Assembly (NCBI GenBank): GCA_900323505.1 | Contig: OOIN01000002.1 | Coordinates: 2,542,001-2,606,000 of the forward strand | DNA length: 64,000 nt | Direction: 5' to 3' | Source of the DNA: Ustilago trichophora | Taxonomy: Eukaryota > Basidiomycota > Ustilaginomycetes > Ustilaginales > Ustilaginaceae | Part shown: piece by piece, positions 31,399 through 41,007 of the stretch | Layout of the letters: each line of letters opens with the position of its first letter | Position numbering within the stretch: position 1 is the first letter of the stretch | Position numbers and translations under genes: made by a program | Notes under the pieces: model-generated | Seen by the model: the letters and a program-made list of their open reading frames with translations, nothing else | What the model was told of the DNA's origin: nothing | Database searches by the model: none

Positions 31399-32067
31399 AT
31401 GCAGTTCAAGAACTCCCTCTTTTTCACCCTGGTCGTGGTGCTGCTGGCTACCGTGATCCCTACCTCGATGGCCCGTATTGAGGTCTCCATCCGAGGTGGG
31501 AAGGATGCTCTTCCTCCCAAGCCTCGTCATCCTCTGTTTGCTTGCGGTAAGCTGTCCTCCGTCCACATTCTTCTTTACACAGTAGCTTCTTTATGTTGGC
31601 ATTGCATACTCACACACGGTCGTTTATCCTGCAGTCGTCAAGTCTACTAGCTGCAAGAAACCCTCGCACTTTAGCACGAAAGGCGTCGCTCCCCGCCTCG
31701 TCCTCACCACATGTCACGAGGACGGACTGTTCAAAAACTTGTACAACCGTCTTTCTTTTGCTCCCGGTCGTGGCCAGTTCTTCAACACTTTCTATGTCAG
31801 CTGTCCCCAGCACGACAGACTTTGCTACAGGGCTAGCCAGAAGTGGACTCCTGCAAAGATGAGAGAAGTAAGTTACCAAAAATTTATCCGAGAACAGTAG
31901 GAATAAATCAAAAGAGTCTGCCAGGCTGATGCGTTGTATATTGCTATATTGACATGATACAGATCCTCGACGCCGACTTCAAGCAGAACACCAACTGCCA
32001 TGCTGATGTCGAATGCTACAACCTCAAGGACGTTGACGAGCAGTGCTTCCCCAAGAATGAATCCTAA
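31399..32067 (+). CDS. Small secreted Cys-rich protein, cluster member 2
   Basis: Three exons: 31399-31546, 31635-31867 and 31963-32067 (introns 88 and 95 bases, GTAAGC/GTAAGT donors, CAG acceptors). The product is 161 residues. The signal peptide MQFKNSLFFTLVVVLLATVI is probably cleaved after PTSMA. Exon 1 ends at HPLFAC in phase 1. The core starts VVKSTSCKKPSHFSTKG and contains YNRLSFAPGRGQFFNTFYVS, C and DRLC. The tail is ILDADFKQNTNCHADVEC, then EQCFPKNES. All eight family cysteines are present. It is the clearest paralogue of member 1. I do not recognise a named effector family. Confidence 0.85.
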
Positions 32068-33072
32068 GTCTCTGCCTGTCGAGCCTTTCGCTGCCATTGT
32101 TTTCGTTGGAGCAGCGTCGTAGTCTTCGGAAATTCGTCATCTGCATCGGCTCAGACCTTGTTCCTTGTGACTTATGCTATCTTCCCACTTTGTCATCCTC
32201 CACACTTTGTCCTGAGTTTTGCGGTCTCCTTTTTCATTTTCACATTCTTTGGCTCATCAATGTCGATCTTTCACTTCTATCTCTTGATGTGTGACTTTAG
32301 GGGTCCTGGATTCTGAGAGACAGTATCGTAGCTTCGATGCCGATACTTGTCCGCATGCAGCGAGTGTATCACCTGCCCCCGTGTTGCTGTCAAGTGAAGC
32401 GAAACTGTCGTGTGTGCATTGACAAAGCAGATTGTTGAGAGAGCTCCTTCGTTGCTTGTACTCTATTTTTTTGTAAGCGGCTCAAAAACAATATTGTGAC
32501 AAGGGTGGGACGACCCACCAGTCTAAGGTCCTCTAAAATCACCTTCATCGTCTCTCGTGACTAAGTGCATCGTACTAGATGCAGTGTAAGATGGGCCGTC
32601 AGGCTACATTGACACATGAAGTGCATATGCCGTCAACACAGTGGTGATTGAAACAGCCAAAAACGCTGTTGTAACTCCTGAATCAAGTTCCACACTCTTG
32701 AGCAGACGAAGGAACATCCTTCGCACTTCAGCATCGAGGACTGAGATGAGAAACGGCTTGAATTGTCCCACATTCGGCAACGAGTCTCGAGACAACGAAG
32801 TTGTTGAAACGCTTTCTGCTATTGTGCAGTCTGGCAGAAGAGATGAAGCTGCAGCAGCTCCTGCAGTAATGAGGGTTGACTGGTATCAACTCGAACTGAT
32901 AATTAATGAAGATGACATACCAAACGCTCGACGCAACAGCTATGTTGTGAAGATCTAGGGTTGGCACACTCTGAGTTGAGGATCAAAAGGCAAGCCAAAT
33001 GTTTGTTTGAAAGTACTTCCTCTCCCTTCCACACATCTGATATTCGAGCACAGAGCTGTACTATTCTGCAAG
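32068..33072. other. Intergenic region between members 2 and 3
   Basis: No gene supported. A CAGCGTCGTAGTCTTC motif at 32112-32127, just after the stop, recurs almost exactly at 36146-36161. No TATA box is seen before member 3. Confidence 0.5.
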
Positions 33073-33744
33073 ATGTTGATCTCCAAGCAGGTCTTCAGTC
33101 TCATCGCTGTCTTAGCTATCGGAAGCAGCATCCGCTTTGCTGGTGCCGAGAGCACGGTCACCTCCGAAACGATCCCTAATGCGCCTAAAGTCAAGCCTGA
33201 GCATCCGCTCTTTGCCTGCGGTAAGCCCTTCTCTCGTCCATCCCTTTCCTTGCCGTTATTCTACTTCGTCTCGGCGCTGACTTCAATCTCGTCCATCTTT
33301 GCATTTCTGGATGAGACTTGTCCATCTTCAGCCGTCAAGTCTCGACACTGCCGCCAATCATACAACTACGAGGATCTAGTCTACGGCGGCAATCTTCAAA
33401 TGTTCGATTGCTCCGATGAAAGGTTCCTGATACAGATCTGGCGTCGTATTACGAAACATTTCTTCAAGAATGCCTTCTACATGTATTGTAACAAGGACGA
33501 CAAGACTTGCGAGGAGTATGTGCGCAACAACAAGCTCGACAAGATATCTGATGTAAGTTTGGCGGCTTTCGGTTTCATTCGTTTGCAAAGTAGGCGAGAC
33601 ACTGACTGATTCAACACTGTGCAATTGTGTGTGGGGCGGGTATGGCAGGATATTGAAGAAGCGGTCAGGGATCAGAGCAGATGCGATGTTGACTTCGAAT
33701 GCTATCCTATGGATGCGGTAAACAACAAATGCTATCCTAAGTAG
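33073..33744 (+). CDS. Small secreted Cys-rich protein, cluster member 3
   Basis: Three exons: 33073-33220, 33332-33552 and 33649-33744 (introns 111 and 96 bases). The product is 154 residues. The signal peptide MLISKQVFSLIAVLAIGSSI is probably cleaved after FAGA. Exon 1 is 148 bases, exactly the length in member 2, and ends EHPLFAC in phase 1. The core has AVKSRHCRQSYNYEDL, AFYMYCNKDDKTCEEYVRNN and ends LDKISD. The tail is DIEEAVRDQSRCDVDFEC, then NNKCYPK. All eight cysteines are present. It is closest to unit 1 of member 4 (DDKTC-EYVR and DI-AV-DQ motifs). The first intron is stop-free and a multiple of three. Confidence 0.85.
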
Positions 33745-34535
33745 ACTTGCACCGACGATTTTTCGCCGGCTCCTATGCTGTAGCACCCTCAATTATTTCG
33801 TTGAGCATTCAATTGCTCGCCGCGTGGAACCATCAGGAACTAAGATCTAATGCGTGTGGCTCATCAAGAGCGAACCAAAGGAAGACTGTCCGTGCTGCAT
33901 TGTTGAGGTTACCGCAGATCCCGCTCTGATCCAAGGGAATTAGCCCAATTGTACCACAGGGTGGGTCTCGAGTTCGGACCGCTTTGCTTTACCTAGAATT
34001 GCGATTCCAACGATTAGCTTGCGCCGCAACTTTCTCGTCAAGTACTCACAGATTTTGCATCCCGTAGCGTACTCATATTGATGCGGTGGGGATACTGGAC
34101 TGAGCGGACGCCAAAGTTTGCCGAAAAAGGGACTTTGACGAGAGCTCGAGCATCTGCCTGGCTTGATTCACTACTGTGGGACTTTAAGGAACTTGCATTG
34201 AAATGGTGGGCCGGGCGACGTCGAGGGTGGCGCCGTGTGAATTCTGTAACCACATCTTCATCAAAGTGGTGGGTGATGGCGACGAGCCTCACAGCCACAC
34301 ACTGATATCCGGCCGGCAGTGTATTTCCCCCGCCAATCAACTCCGTTGTCCCCACCCCTTTCGCAGCATTTATTCGCATACATGCGACGGCGGGATCCTT
34401 TGCTATAGCATTCGATCAATGTAGTAGTGAGATGCAAAAAGGATATAACCCCTGCTTCGAAGAGATGCGTTTTGCTCCTTCTTCACCGACCTTATCCTCT
34501 CTCACCTCTTTCCCTCTCTGTTTTGCGAACACACA
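33745..34535. other. Intergenic region between members 3 and 4
   Basis: No gene or family remnant recognised. It ends in the TATA-containing promoter of member 4. Confidence 0.5.
34443..34448 (+). promoter_or_regulatory. TATA box of cluster member 4
   Basis: ATATAA, about 90 bases before the ATG at 34536, matching the spacing in members 1 and 2. Confidence 0.5.
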
Positions 34536-35769
34536 ATGCTGTTCAGAAGAGCTTCTTTCGTCTTCGCAGTCGCCCTAGCTATTGGAAGCATCCCGCTTGC
34601 TAGTGCTGGTAGGCCAGGTAATCGAAAGAACCTGAAACGGGCGGTCGGCGCTTGGACCGGTCACGCTCCTCCTAAGAAGCCCGACGGTGCTTTGTTCGTT
34701 TGCGGTAATTCTCACGCGTCACACCCTAGATAATCAGTTTTGAATCTGTGCTGACATTACAAGCTTGTGAATCTCTGACTTCGGTGTTCTCGGAATACAG
34801 GTGAAATCAGCAGCGCATGTTCGGGGATCACAGGCTTGGAAACGACAGTTCAGTATGACAAAAACCTGAAACTGTCCTCCTGCCACAAGGGTGAATGGTA
34901 CGCCAATGCAGATCTAAAGGACAAGAAACTCGACCTCACTACGTACTACGCGACTTGTGCTCAGGATGACAAGACATGTGATGGGTATGTGCGCGAGCAC
35001 ACCAATGATCTTTCAAAAATTGCCTCGGTACGTCCGATGAACGATTTTGCTAGCGAAGGGACCGTGGCAAAAGCTGACAGCGCTCTTTCCTTCTATGCAT
35101 CCAACAGGATATCTCCAAGGCAGTCACGGACCAAGCTGATTGCAAAACTACCTTCCAGTGCTGGAAACTGCAAGATGTCGATGACAAGTGCTCCCCTTTG
35201 CCTGAGAAGCCCGAAGATCCCCTCTTTGCTTGTCGTGAGTTTGTCCACATGCCTTGTGCCATCCGTCTCCTACGTAAACTGACAGTCCTCTCACCGCTGA
35301 CTTGATGTTATCTCGGAACAGAGCAGTACGCGAGCACAACTGACAAGGATCCCGGCGTGACCACATTGACCTACAAAAAGGGCCTTAAGTTGACTTCATG
35401 CCACGAGGGCACATGGTTCGGTATGGATGGCCCTCTCAAAAACGGAATGATCCCCGACTACACGACCTTCTATGGTAGCTGCCCTGTAGATCATAACGAC
35501 AACGGTCATCGTGAAAGCGATTGCAAGAAGTGGGTCTTGACGTTCAAGGAGAACTTCGACCTCATTGGTGTGGTATGTATGGTAAAACCGCTTTCGCAAG
35601 CGATGAAGCCAGAAACGAGGCTGACAGCGTCTTATAATTTGGCATGGAACAGGCGATTTCCAACAAGCTCGCCGAGAAGTTCGATGGCGAGTTTGAATTC
35701 AAGTGCACCAAGTATGAATTTGTCGACGACAAGTGCTTCCCCAAGGAAACTGCCATTGTCCATTTTTGA
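34536..35769 (+). CDS. Secreted Cys-rich protein with two tandem units, cluster member 4
   Basis: Five exons: 34536-34704, 34801-35027, 35108-35234, 35322-35572 and 35653-35769; 296 residues. The signal peptide is probably cleaved after LASA, and Lys34-Arg35 is a possible Kex2 site. Exon 1 ends ALFVC in phase 1. Exons 2-3 are a complete family unit: LKLSSCHKGEW, YYATCAQDDKTCDGYV, then the tail DISKAVTDQADC...DDKC. Exon 3 then continues into PEKPEDPLFAC, the motif that normally closes exon 1, and ends in phase 1. Exons 4-5 are a second unit: LKLTSCHEGTW, TTFYGSC, and the tail VDDKCFPKETAIVHF. The gene is therefore a two-unit fusion built by exon-unit duplication. Unit 2 lacks the second and sixth cysteines. 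Stop at 35767-35769. Confidence 0.8.
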
Positions 35770-36165
35770 TTGCCAGGTAGCTAGCTTGTCTTCTCCCCCG
35801 AAGATTCTTTGCTTGCTTGTTGTGAGTTTGAAATATATCTTACCTCACATTCCCAACTTATCGAAATTGACATCGCGATGCTTTCGTGCGCTGGGCGATT
35901 GCAGAACAGCTCTGAACTCGAGCACCGGCTTGCAAAACTCTAGCATCCAAAACGACACCTACTCTTGCGCACCGCTTGACCACTCACTACTCCTCCAAGC
36001 CAGCCTACCTTTTATGCCCGCATGCTCGCACGTGCTCAGCATTCCGTCGTCCCTTCAAGTATACGCCGACAGTTATGCTAATGGTTCATTGAGGTCTGGT
36101 CCAGTCCACTTCGACACAACCCTTTCTTTTCCTTCTTTCCTTCCGCAGCGCCGTAGTCTTCAGGA
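35770..36165 (+). pseudogene. Decayed third unit of the cluster family
   Basis: Right after the stop of member 4, the sequence CCCGAAGATTCTTTGCTTGC at 35799-35818, followed by a GTGAGT donor, closely copies the exon 3 end of member 4 (CCCGAAGATCCCCTCTTTGC and GTGAGT). A GCAG acceptor at about 35906 is followed by AACAGCTCTGAACTCGAGCA, resembling the start of exon 4. Downstream coding similarity is lost. The motif at 36146-36161 matches the 3' flank of member 2, suggesting that the end of an old copy lies here. No intact reading frame. Confidence 0.5.
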
Positions 36166-36542
36166 GTGTCTAGCATACATTCTGTCTCAACTGCGCCACT
36201 GTTCAATTCTAGCCTTTGCCCCCTCCATCTCTGGGTCATATCCCAAGTATGTGTTTCTGTCTAAGGAAGGACTAAGGTCTTTCATGTTGTGAGAGTAAGA
36301 ATTTGGCTTGAGGTGTTCCTCGTTGTGCACCAATACGTGCGGCGTGCAAATTTGATTTGATCGTCTTCTCTCAAGGTACTGTTACCAATGCGTATACGCC
36401 TCAACCATCGTCTCTCGCTCTCATCGCCATCATCGACATTATCACGGGAATGCAGGCAAACGAGAGTATGGGATGTGGAATTGACCTTTGTCACAACAAA
36501 TTTGGATCGCTTCAAAAGGAAGACCTCTACCCTACCTCTCCC
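36166..36542. other. Intergenic region between remnant and member 5
   Basis: No gene seen. It separates the plus-strand array from the inverted last member. Confidence 0.4.
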
Positions 36543-37271
36543 TCAGACGATAAGACTAGGATCTCCCAAGGGAAACAAATCACCATCTCTAGTGCCGACC
36601 TTTGGTCTCTTATCGACGGCTGATCCTCTACCTCCACCCATCAGCGAGACAGGCTTGAAACTTCCACCTGCACCTGCACCTCCCTCTGAGGCTGATGCCA
36701 ACCGTGCCACTTCCCTCCTCTGAGGTGCCGGAGCAGCAGCAGCAGCAGCAGCAGCAACAGGAGGTCTCGCACAACCTTTGTTGGCGGCGGGAGCCTCCCA
36801 ACAGTCACTCTTGAAATTCTTTTGACAGCTCATAAAAGGACGGAGATATTGGTACAACCAGTAGGTGTCGAGCTTGGTACCGGCGTCCCAGAATTGAGAT
36901 TGAAATCCAGAGTCCTTGGTGATCGAGACTGAGGCGTAGGTGATGCCAGCAGGGGCAGGATGGGTCTTGTCAGTGCAAGTGGAAAATGTGATTCCACGGG
37001 CTAGGTTGGAGATCGTTTTGAGGTCCCCTACACAGGCCGGGATGGCTGTGGAAGCGCATTAGGGTGAAGGGAAGCAAAGTTGCTGATCAATAAAGGAAGT
37101 GAGGCAGGGAAGGCGAGGGAGGGGTAGCGCATACGTACCGCAGACAGCAACAGGTGAACCAGCATCTGTTGCGCCTGGAGGAATGGCAACACCGAATACG
37201 GATCCGCAGCCAAACAGGGCTAATGCCAAAAAGAATGCTCCCAAGAACGTGGAGTTGCACTTCATCATCAT
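36543..37271 (-). CDS. Secreted protein, divergent cluster member 5
   Basis: Two exons on the minus strand: 37139-37271 and 36543-37045 (intron 93 bases, GTACGT...CACAG). The product is 211 residues. Three consecutive ATGs open it; the 5'-most is at 37271. The signal peptide (KCNSTFLGAFFLALALFGCG) is probably cleaved after VFGVA. Exon 1 ends SPVAVC in phase 1, as in the other members. The core has AIPACVGDLKTISNLARG and FSTCTDK; the tail pattern SCQKNFKSDCWEAP and KGCARP keeps the last three cysteines. The second intron is absent. It lacks cysteines four and five. The C-terminus has an Ala run from a GCT/GCA repeat and about 80 Gly/Ser/Arg-rich residues not seen in the others. Membership rests on gene structure and Cys order more than identity. 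Confidence 0.7.
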
Positions 37272-37561
37272 CGTTGTCTTGTCGCTCGGGCAGGTGAATC
37301 TTCCAGAGATGCTTGAGGTTTCGAACGCGGATCCAACGATGGTTAAGAGAAGGAACAGCTTTGCACAAACAGAGGAGAAAGAGAAAAGGGGCGAGTAAGA
37401 AAGGTCCATCCTCGACTTCACCCAAAATCGGACTTTCTTATAAACGTTGTCAAGACTCCATCAGTGACCTTGTTTCTTTCGGCAGCCGAAAGCTGTTGTG
37501 TGGGTAGTATCACAAGACCTCTCACCTAGAAAAAAAATTACAAAGGTGAAACTTGACATGC

Positions 37562-37596
<35 letters not shown>

Positions 37597-38380
37597 ACTC
37601 CTATGACATTGTGCAGGAGTCGTGTGAAAGTTTGCATTGTATGTGTGGGGCCGTTTCATCCAAGTCAGTTTCGCTTCGACCTTGTGTGTGTGTGGGCTTC
37701 GGTAGGCGGTTGAACGGCTTAGAGAGTTGCAAGGTGAGAGATAAAGCCGGTTCATTGTGCTTCGTCATGTTGAAGAGTGGGCACGCGCGCGTAAAGCGTT
37801 GGGAGTGTGGGTGACATGGTTGTAACACAGATGCAGGAACATTGCATACAAACTTTATGCGATATGACAAGGGCTGGTTGCAAGGCACACAAAGGACAAG
37901 CGGCAGAAAGTAAGAAAAGATCATCGGTGGTTGGACTCGGCGGGGCGCCGGCAGTTGGTGGCTACTTGGTGACGGTTGGCGATAGGACGTGCATACGAGG
38001 CTCTGTGACTTGTGAAACTGAGGCTCCAGTCAAGATTAGATGGTGGAGCTGGCTTTCAAAGGATCCCACCACCCACTGAAATGACAGTCTGGGTGTCATG
38101 TGGGAGATCCACCAGGTGTGCAAATGACACAGATACACACATGCGTTTAAGGACGTGCTAAAGACAGTACAATGACAAGGTATGTGGGATAAAGCTAAGT
38201 ACAGGAACAGAAGCATGTAATGTCGAGAAGGGCGCAATTATGGCTTGTACGCCCGATTGGTGACACATCAATGAGGAAGAGAAGAGCAAGATAGAGACTC
38301 CCACGCCCTGTGGGGCAGAGCGCCGAATCCTACTCTCGGAATCCGAAATTTCGCTGTTGCAAAGATAAGCTTTGGCCAAA
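37272..38380. other. Intergenic region with poly-C tract
   Basis: A TATA-like TTTATAAG (minus strand, 37437-37444) lies about 166 bases before member 5. A homopolymer of about 33 C follows at 37564-37596. No gene seen in the rest. Confidence 0.5.
37564..37596. repeat. Poly-C homopolymer
   Basis: About 33 consecutive C residues. The length should be treated as uncertain because such runs are prone to sequencing and assembly error. Confidence 0.9.
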
Positions 38381-39472
38381 TCAACGACGACCTCGCCTCT
38401 CCTCGGTTCCATCCTCCTGCGCATCGTCGACCTTGGGCAGTCCAATGGTTCCCGGCGCGGGGCTCGCCGTCCTGGAACCGTCCCTTGATGCAGCCCTCGA
38501 TCGGGACCTGGAAGCCGAACCTGAACGCTGGGCGGGGATAATACCGTTAGGGTAGGCGCTCTTGTTGTGAACAGCCTCGTTGTATTCTCTCCTGCGCTCT
38601 GACTCGAGCTGCTGGGAGAACTCCTTCTGCTTCTTGCTGGTCTGGCCGGCCTGGAGGAAGAGGCTGTCCCAGGTGGATGGGCGGACTTTGGCTTGGAGCT
38701 CGTCGAGCTTTTCGTCGGTAGTGAAAGTGAGATAGTGCTCACGGTGGGTATCAATGGCAGCAAAGAGGGCTGCTACGAGGTATGGAACGGAAAGAGAGGA
38801 AGGGAGGCCGGTGATGGACGAGTCAAAGTGGGCCACAGTAGCATGAACGCCCTTGATGAGTTCGACCAAGGTAGACTTTTGACCATCGGCGTTGCGGTGA
38901 AGAGTGACGTTGAGACCTTTGAGCGATCCTTTGATGTAGACGTCGTCCGAGTTGGGTGTACCGGAGGGCGATGCTGATGTCGAGGCTCCTGGGGTAGAGT
39001 TGGGAGTAGGCCTTTCGAGATGGTACTTGCTCTTGAAAAGACCCTTTGTTGGGATCTTGGTGCATTTGCCGAAGCTGCCATCCTCTTCGAGCTGGATGAT
39101 CTCGTAGGTGGAGGAGGCAACGTGCTTTCTTACGGCGAAGGGGGTCGAGTTCTCGGCAGAGACGACAAGTTTGATGGGAGATGCAAAGACCTCGGCTGCA
39201 TTGCCGACGAGGTTCTGGTAAAGCGAGCTGTCAAACTGAGACTCGCGAGAGTAGTCGAGCTGGACAAGCTCGAAGACAACACGTTCGTCTGCATTGCCAT
39301 CGACAAACAGGATGGAGTCTCGCTTGCGGTCGAGATTCTTGAGAGTCAAGGAGCATGGAAGTTTGTGAGGAAAGGGCGTGGTGGTGCTTGCGGCATTGTA
39401 TGAGGGGATGGTCTCGAGGGTGGTGGTGCTGTGGGCGTAGCCAGGGAGCGCTGCTTCGGTTTGAGCGGCCAT
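38381..39472 (-). CDS. Hypothetical protein with Ser/Arg-rich tail
   Basis: A 363-residue protein from the ATG at 39472 (MAAQTEAALPGYAHSTTTLE; A at -3 and G at +4). The frame stays open upstream, and an ATG at 39622 would add a hydrophobic Leu/Ser-rich stretch that reads like leader sequence. A beta-rich globular region runs from about residue 28 to 260 (SLTLKNLDRKRDSILFVDGN, KLVVSAENSTPFAVRKHV). A charged helix follows (KKQKEFSQQLESERRREYNE), then an Arg/Ser-repeat tail (SGSASRSRSRAASRDGSR) ending acidic and basic. Codon use is strongly biased, supporting expression. I do not recognise the family; it may be smut-specific. It is the first conserved-looking gene to the right of the secreted cluster. 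Confidence 0.75.
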   Translation of the reverse strand: MAAQTEAALPGYAHSTTTLETIPSYNAASTTTPFPHKLPCSLTLKNLDRKRDSILFVDGNADERVVFELVQLDYSRESQFDSSLYQNLVGNAAEVFASPIKLVVSAENSTPFAVRKHVASSTYEIIQLEEDGSFGKCTKIPTKGLFKSKYHLERPTPNSTPGASTSASPSGTPNSDDVYIKGSLKGLNVTLHRNADGQKSTLVELIKGVHATVAHFDSSITGLPSSLSVPYLVAALFAAIDTHREHYLTFTTDEKLDELQAKVRPSTWDSLFLQAGQTSKKQKEFSQQLESERRREYNEAVHNKSAYPNGIIPAQRSGSASRSRSRAASRDGSRTASPAPGTIGLPKVDDAQEDGTEERRGRR

Positions 39473-40966
39473 CGTGACGATTGGACTAGGATGAGGATGT
39501 GGTGGTGATGAAGAAGAAGAAGAAAGAAGAAGGAAAGGGATGACTCTGATTAGGACGGTGACATTGGGATTTGCGAAGAAGAGGTGGAGCAGTGAGCAGC
39601 GGAATTTCAACTGGAGGCACATGGCAATTTCGCCGGAAGATTCGATTTGACACATACGAGTTGCACAGCACAGCACACCACAGCACACAATTGAGACCCT
39701 TGATAGATGCGATCTTGACAATCTGCGCTAAGAAGCCATTAGTTTGGTGTTGTCACACGCTATTTGACCTAGCTGCTACTGGAATCACGCGGTCAGCGAC
39801 GGCTCAAGGCGATCCGAATCCCCCCACGCACACACGACTTGGTCAATTCGCATCGCACTCTATGGCTGGTCCTCGGCTAAGGATTTCAGTTGTCTTTGCT
39901 TGCAAGCTGGGAATACTTTCTTGGGATAACATCTCGAGTCATGGAAGCTTGCTCGAGGATGTCTGCTTCACGAAGAGGAATATTTTTTGGTAAGGATGAT
40001 GGATGCCCGCTGCAGAGTTGAGAAACTTCAGGGTCTCTGAAGAAGATGTGCGAATTCTCGGAGAAGGCCGACAAGAGGAGAAGGAGGGATTGCTGATCGA
40101 ATCGGGATGTATTGTCAAAGGGAAGTGATCCCGATCGAGCCTGAGGAGAAGTCGACACGTTTTCTTCCAAAGACGCGATTACTGTACAGTGTAGTCTGCA
40201 GAGCGAGTAAAGTCCACTGTGCAGGCTGCAAGATGAGAAAAAGGTTGCGAATGCAGGTCCGGCCCAGCGACACAAGAGAGCTGCCGCCGCTCACACTGAA
40301 GGGTACAGTACCCATTTCTGCAATTTGATTGGCTGCCAAATTCAACCTGCGGTCGATGTACATGCATCAAGACACTTTCCGCCGCCTTGTTCCTCTGGTT
40401 CCTCTTTTGTTGCCTTAGGTTGGGGCAAAGAGACGAATACCTGTACGCGCGATCTACAGGGTTGGGGAAATTAGGTTTTGCACCCTAGGGATTCCGCTGC
40501 ATCGTGGCCTTTTTTCATTCTTTGCTCTAGCTCTAGCTGCCGAGCCTCAACCCTCCTGCTGCCCAAGTTAGCTGATACGACACCCTTGTTGGATAGCGTG
40601 TCGCCTCTTCTTGTTCCCGAGAACCGGTTCATTCTCATCAATCGCTCACACGATATTGATATGCTGGTTGTGCGCCGTAGGGCATTGCAGAGCCGGTCAA
40701 CAATGAGGAGGATTGAGAAAAAATCAGACCAGACATTCATTTCTGTTGAAGAAAGGGGTGCGATACAAATTCAAGGTCCGTCAATTGCAAAAGCAGACAC
40801 GGGCCGCTCTGCCTCTGCCTTGCGTAGTCTTCCTGAGCCATGTCACAACCCTAGCCGAAACGGGGAACCACAGCAATCCACAGTGTGAACAGTGAGTAGA
40901 GTCGTCGGCCGCCGAGCACTCAGTCATTTGACTCATCGGCTTGGTAGAGACATAGACACTCACACA

Positions 40967-41007
<41 letters not shown>

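Noticed and set aside
32641..32958. 105-codon frame between cluster members 2 and 3
   Set aside because: No signal peptide, no family cysteines and no similarity to the cluster exons.
35357..36292. 311-codon frame running through member 4 and beyond
   Set aside because: Starts at a GTG within exon 4, reads through the proposed intron and then leaves the frame of exon 5. The spliced model keeps the family tail and all phases.
40967..41006. CRISPR-like repeat array
   Set aside because: A simple tandem tetranucleotide without spacers, in a eukaryotic genome.
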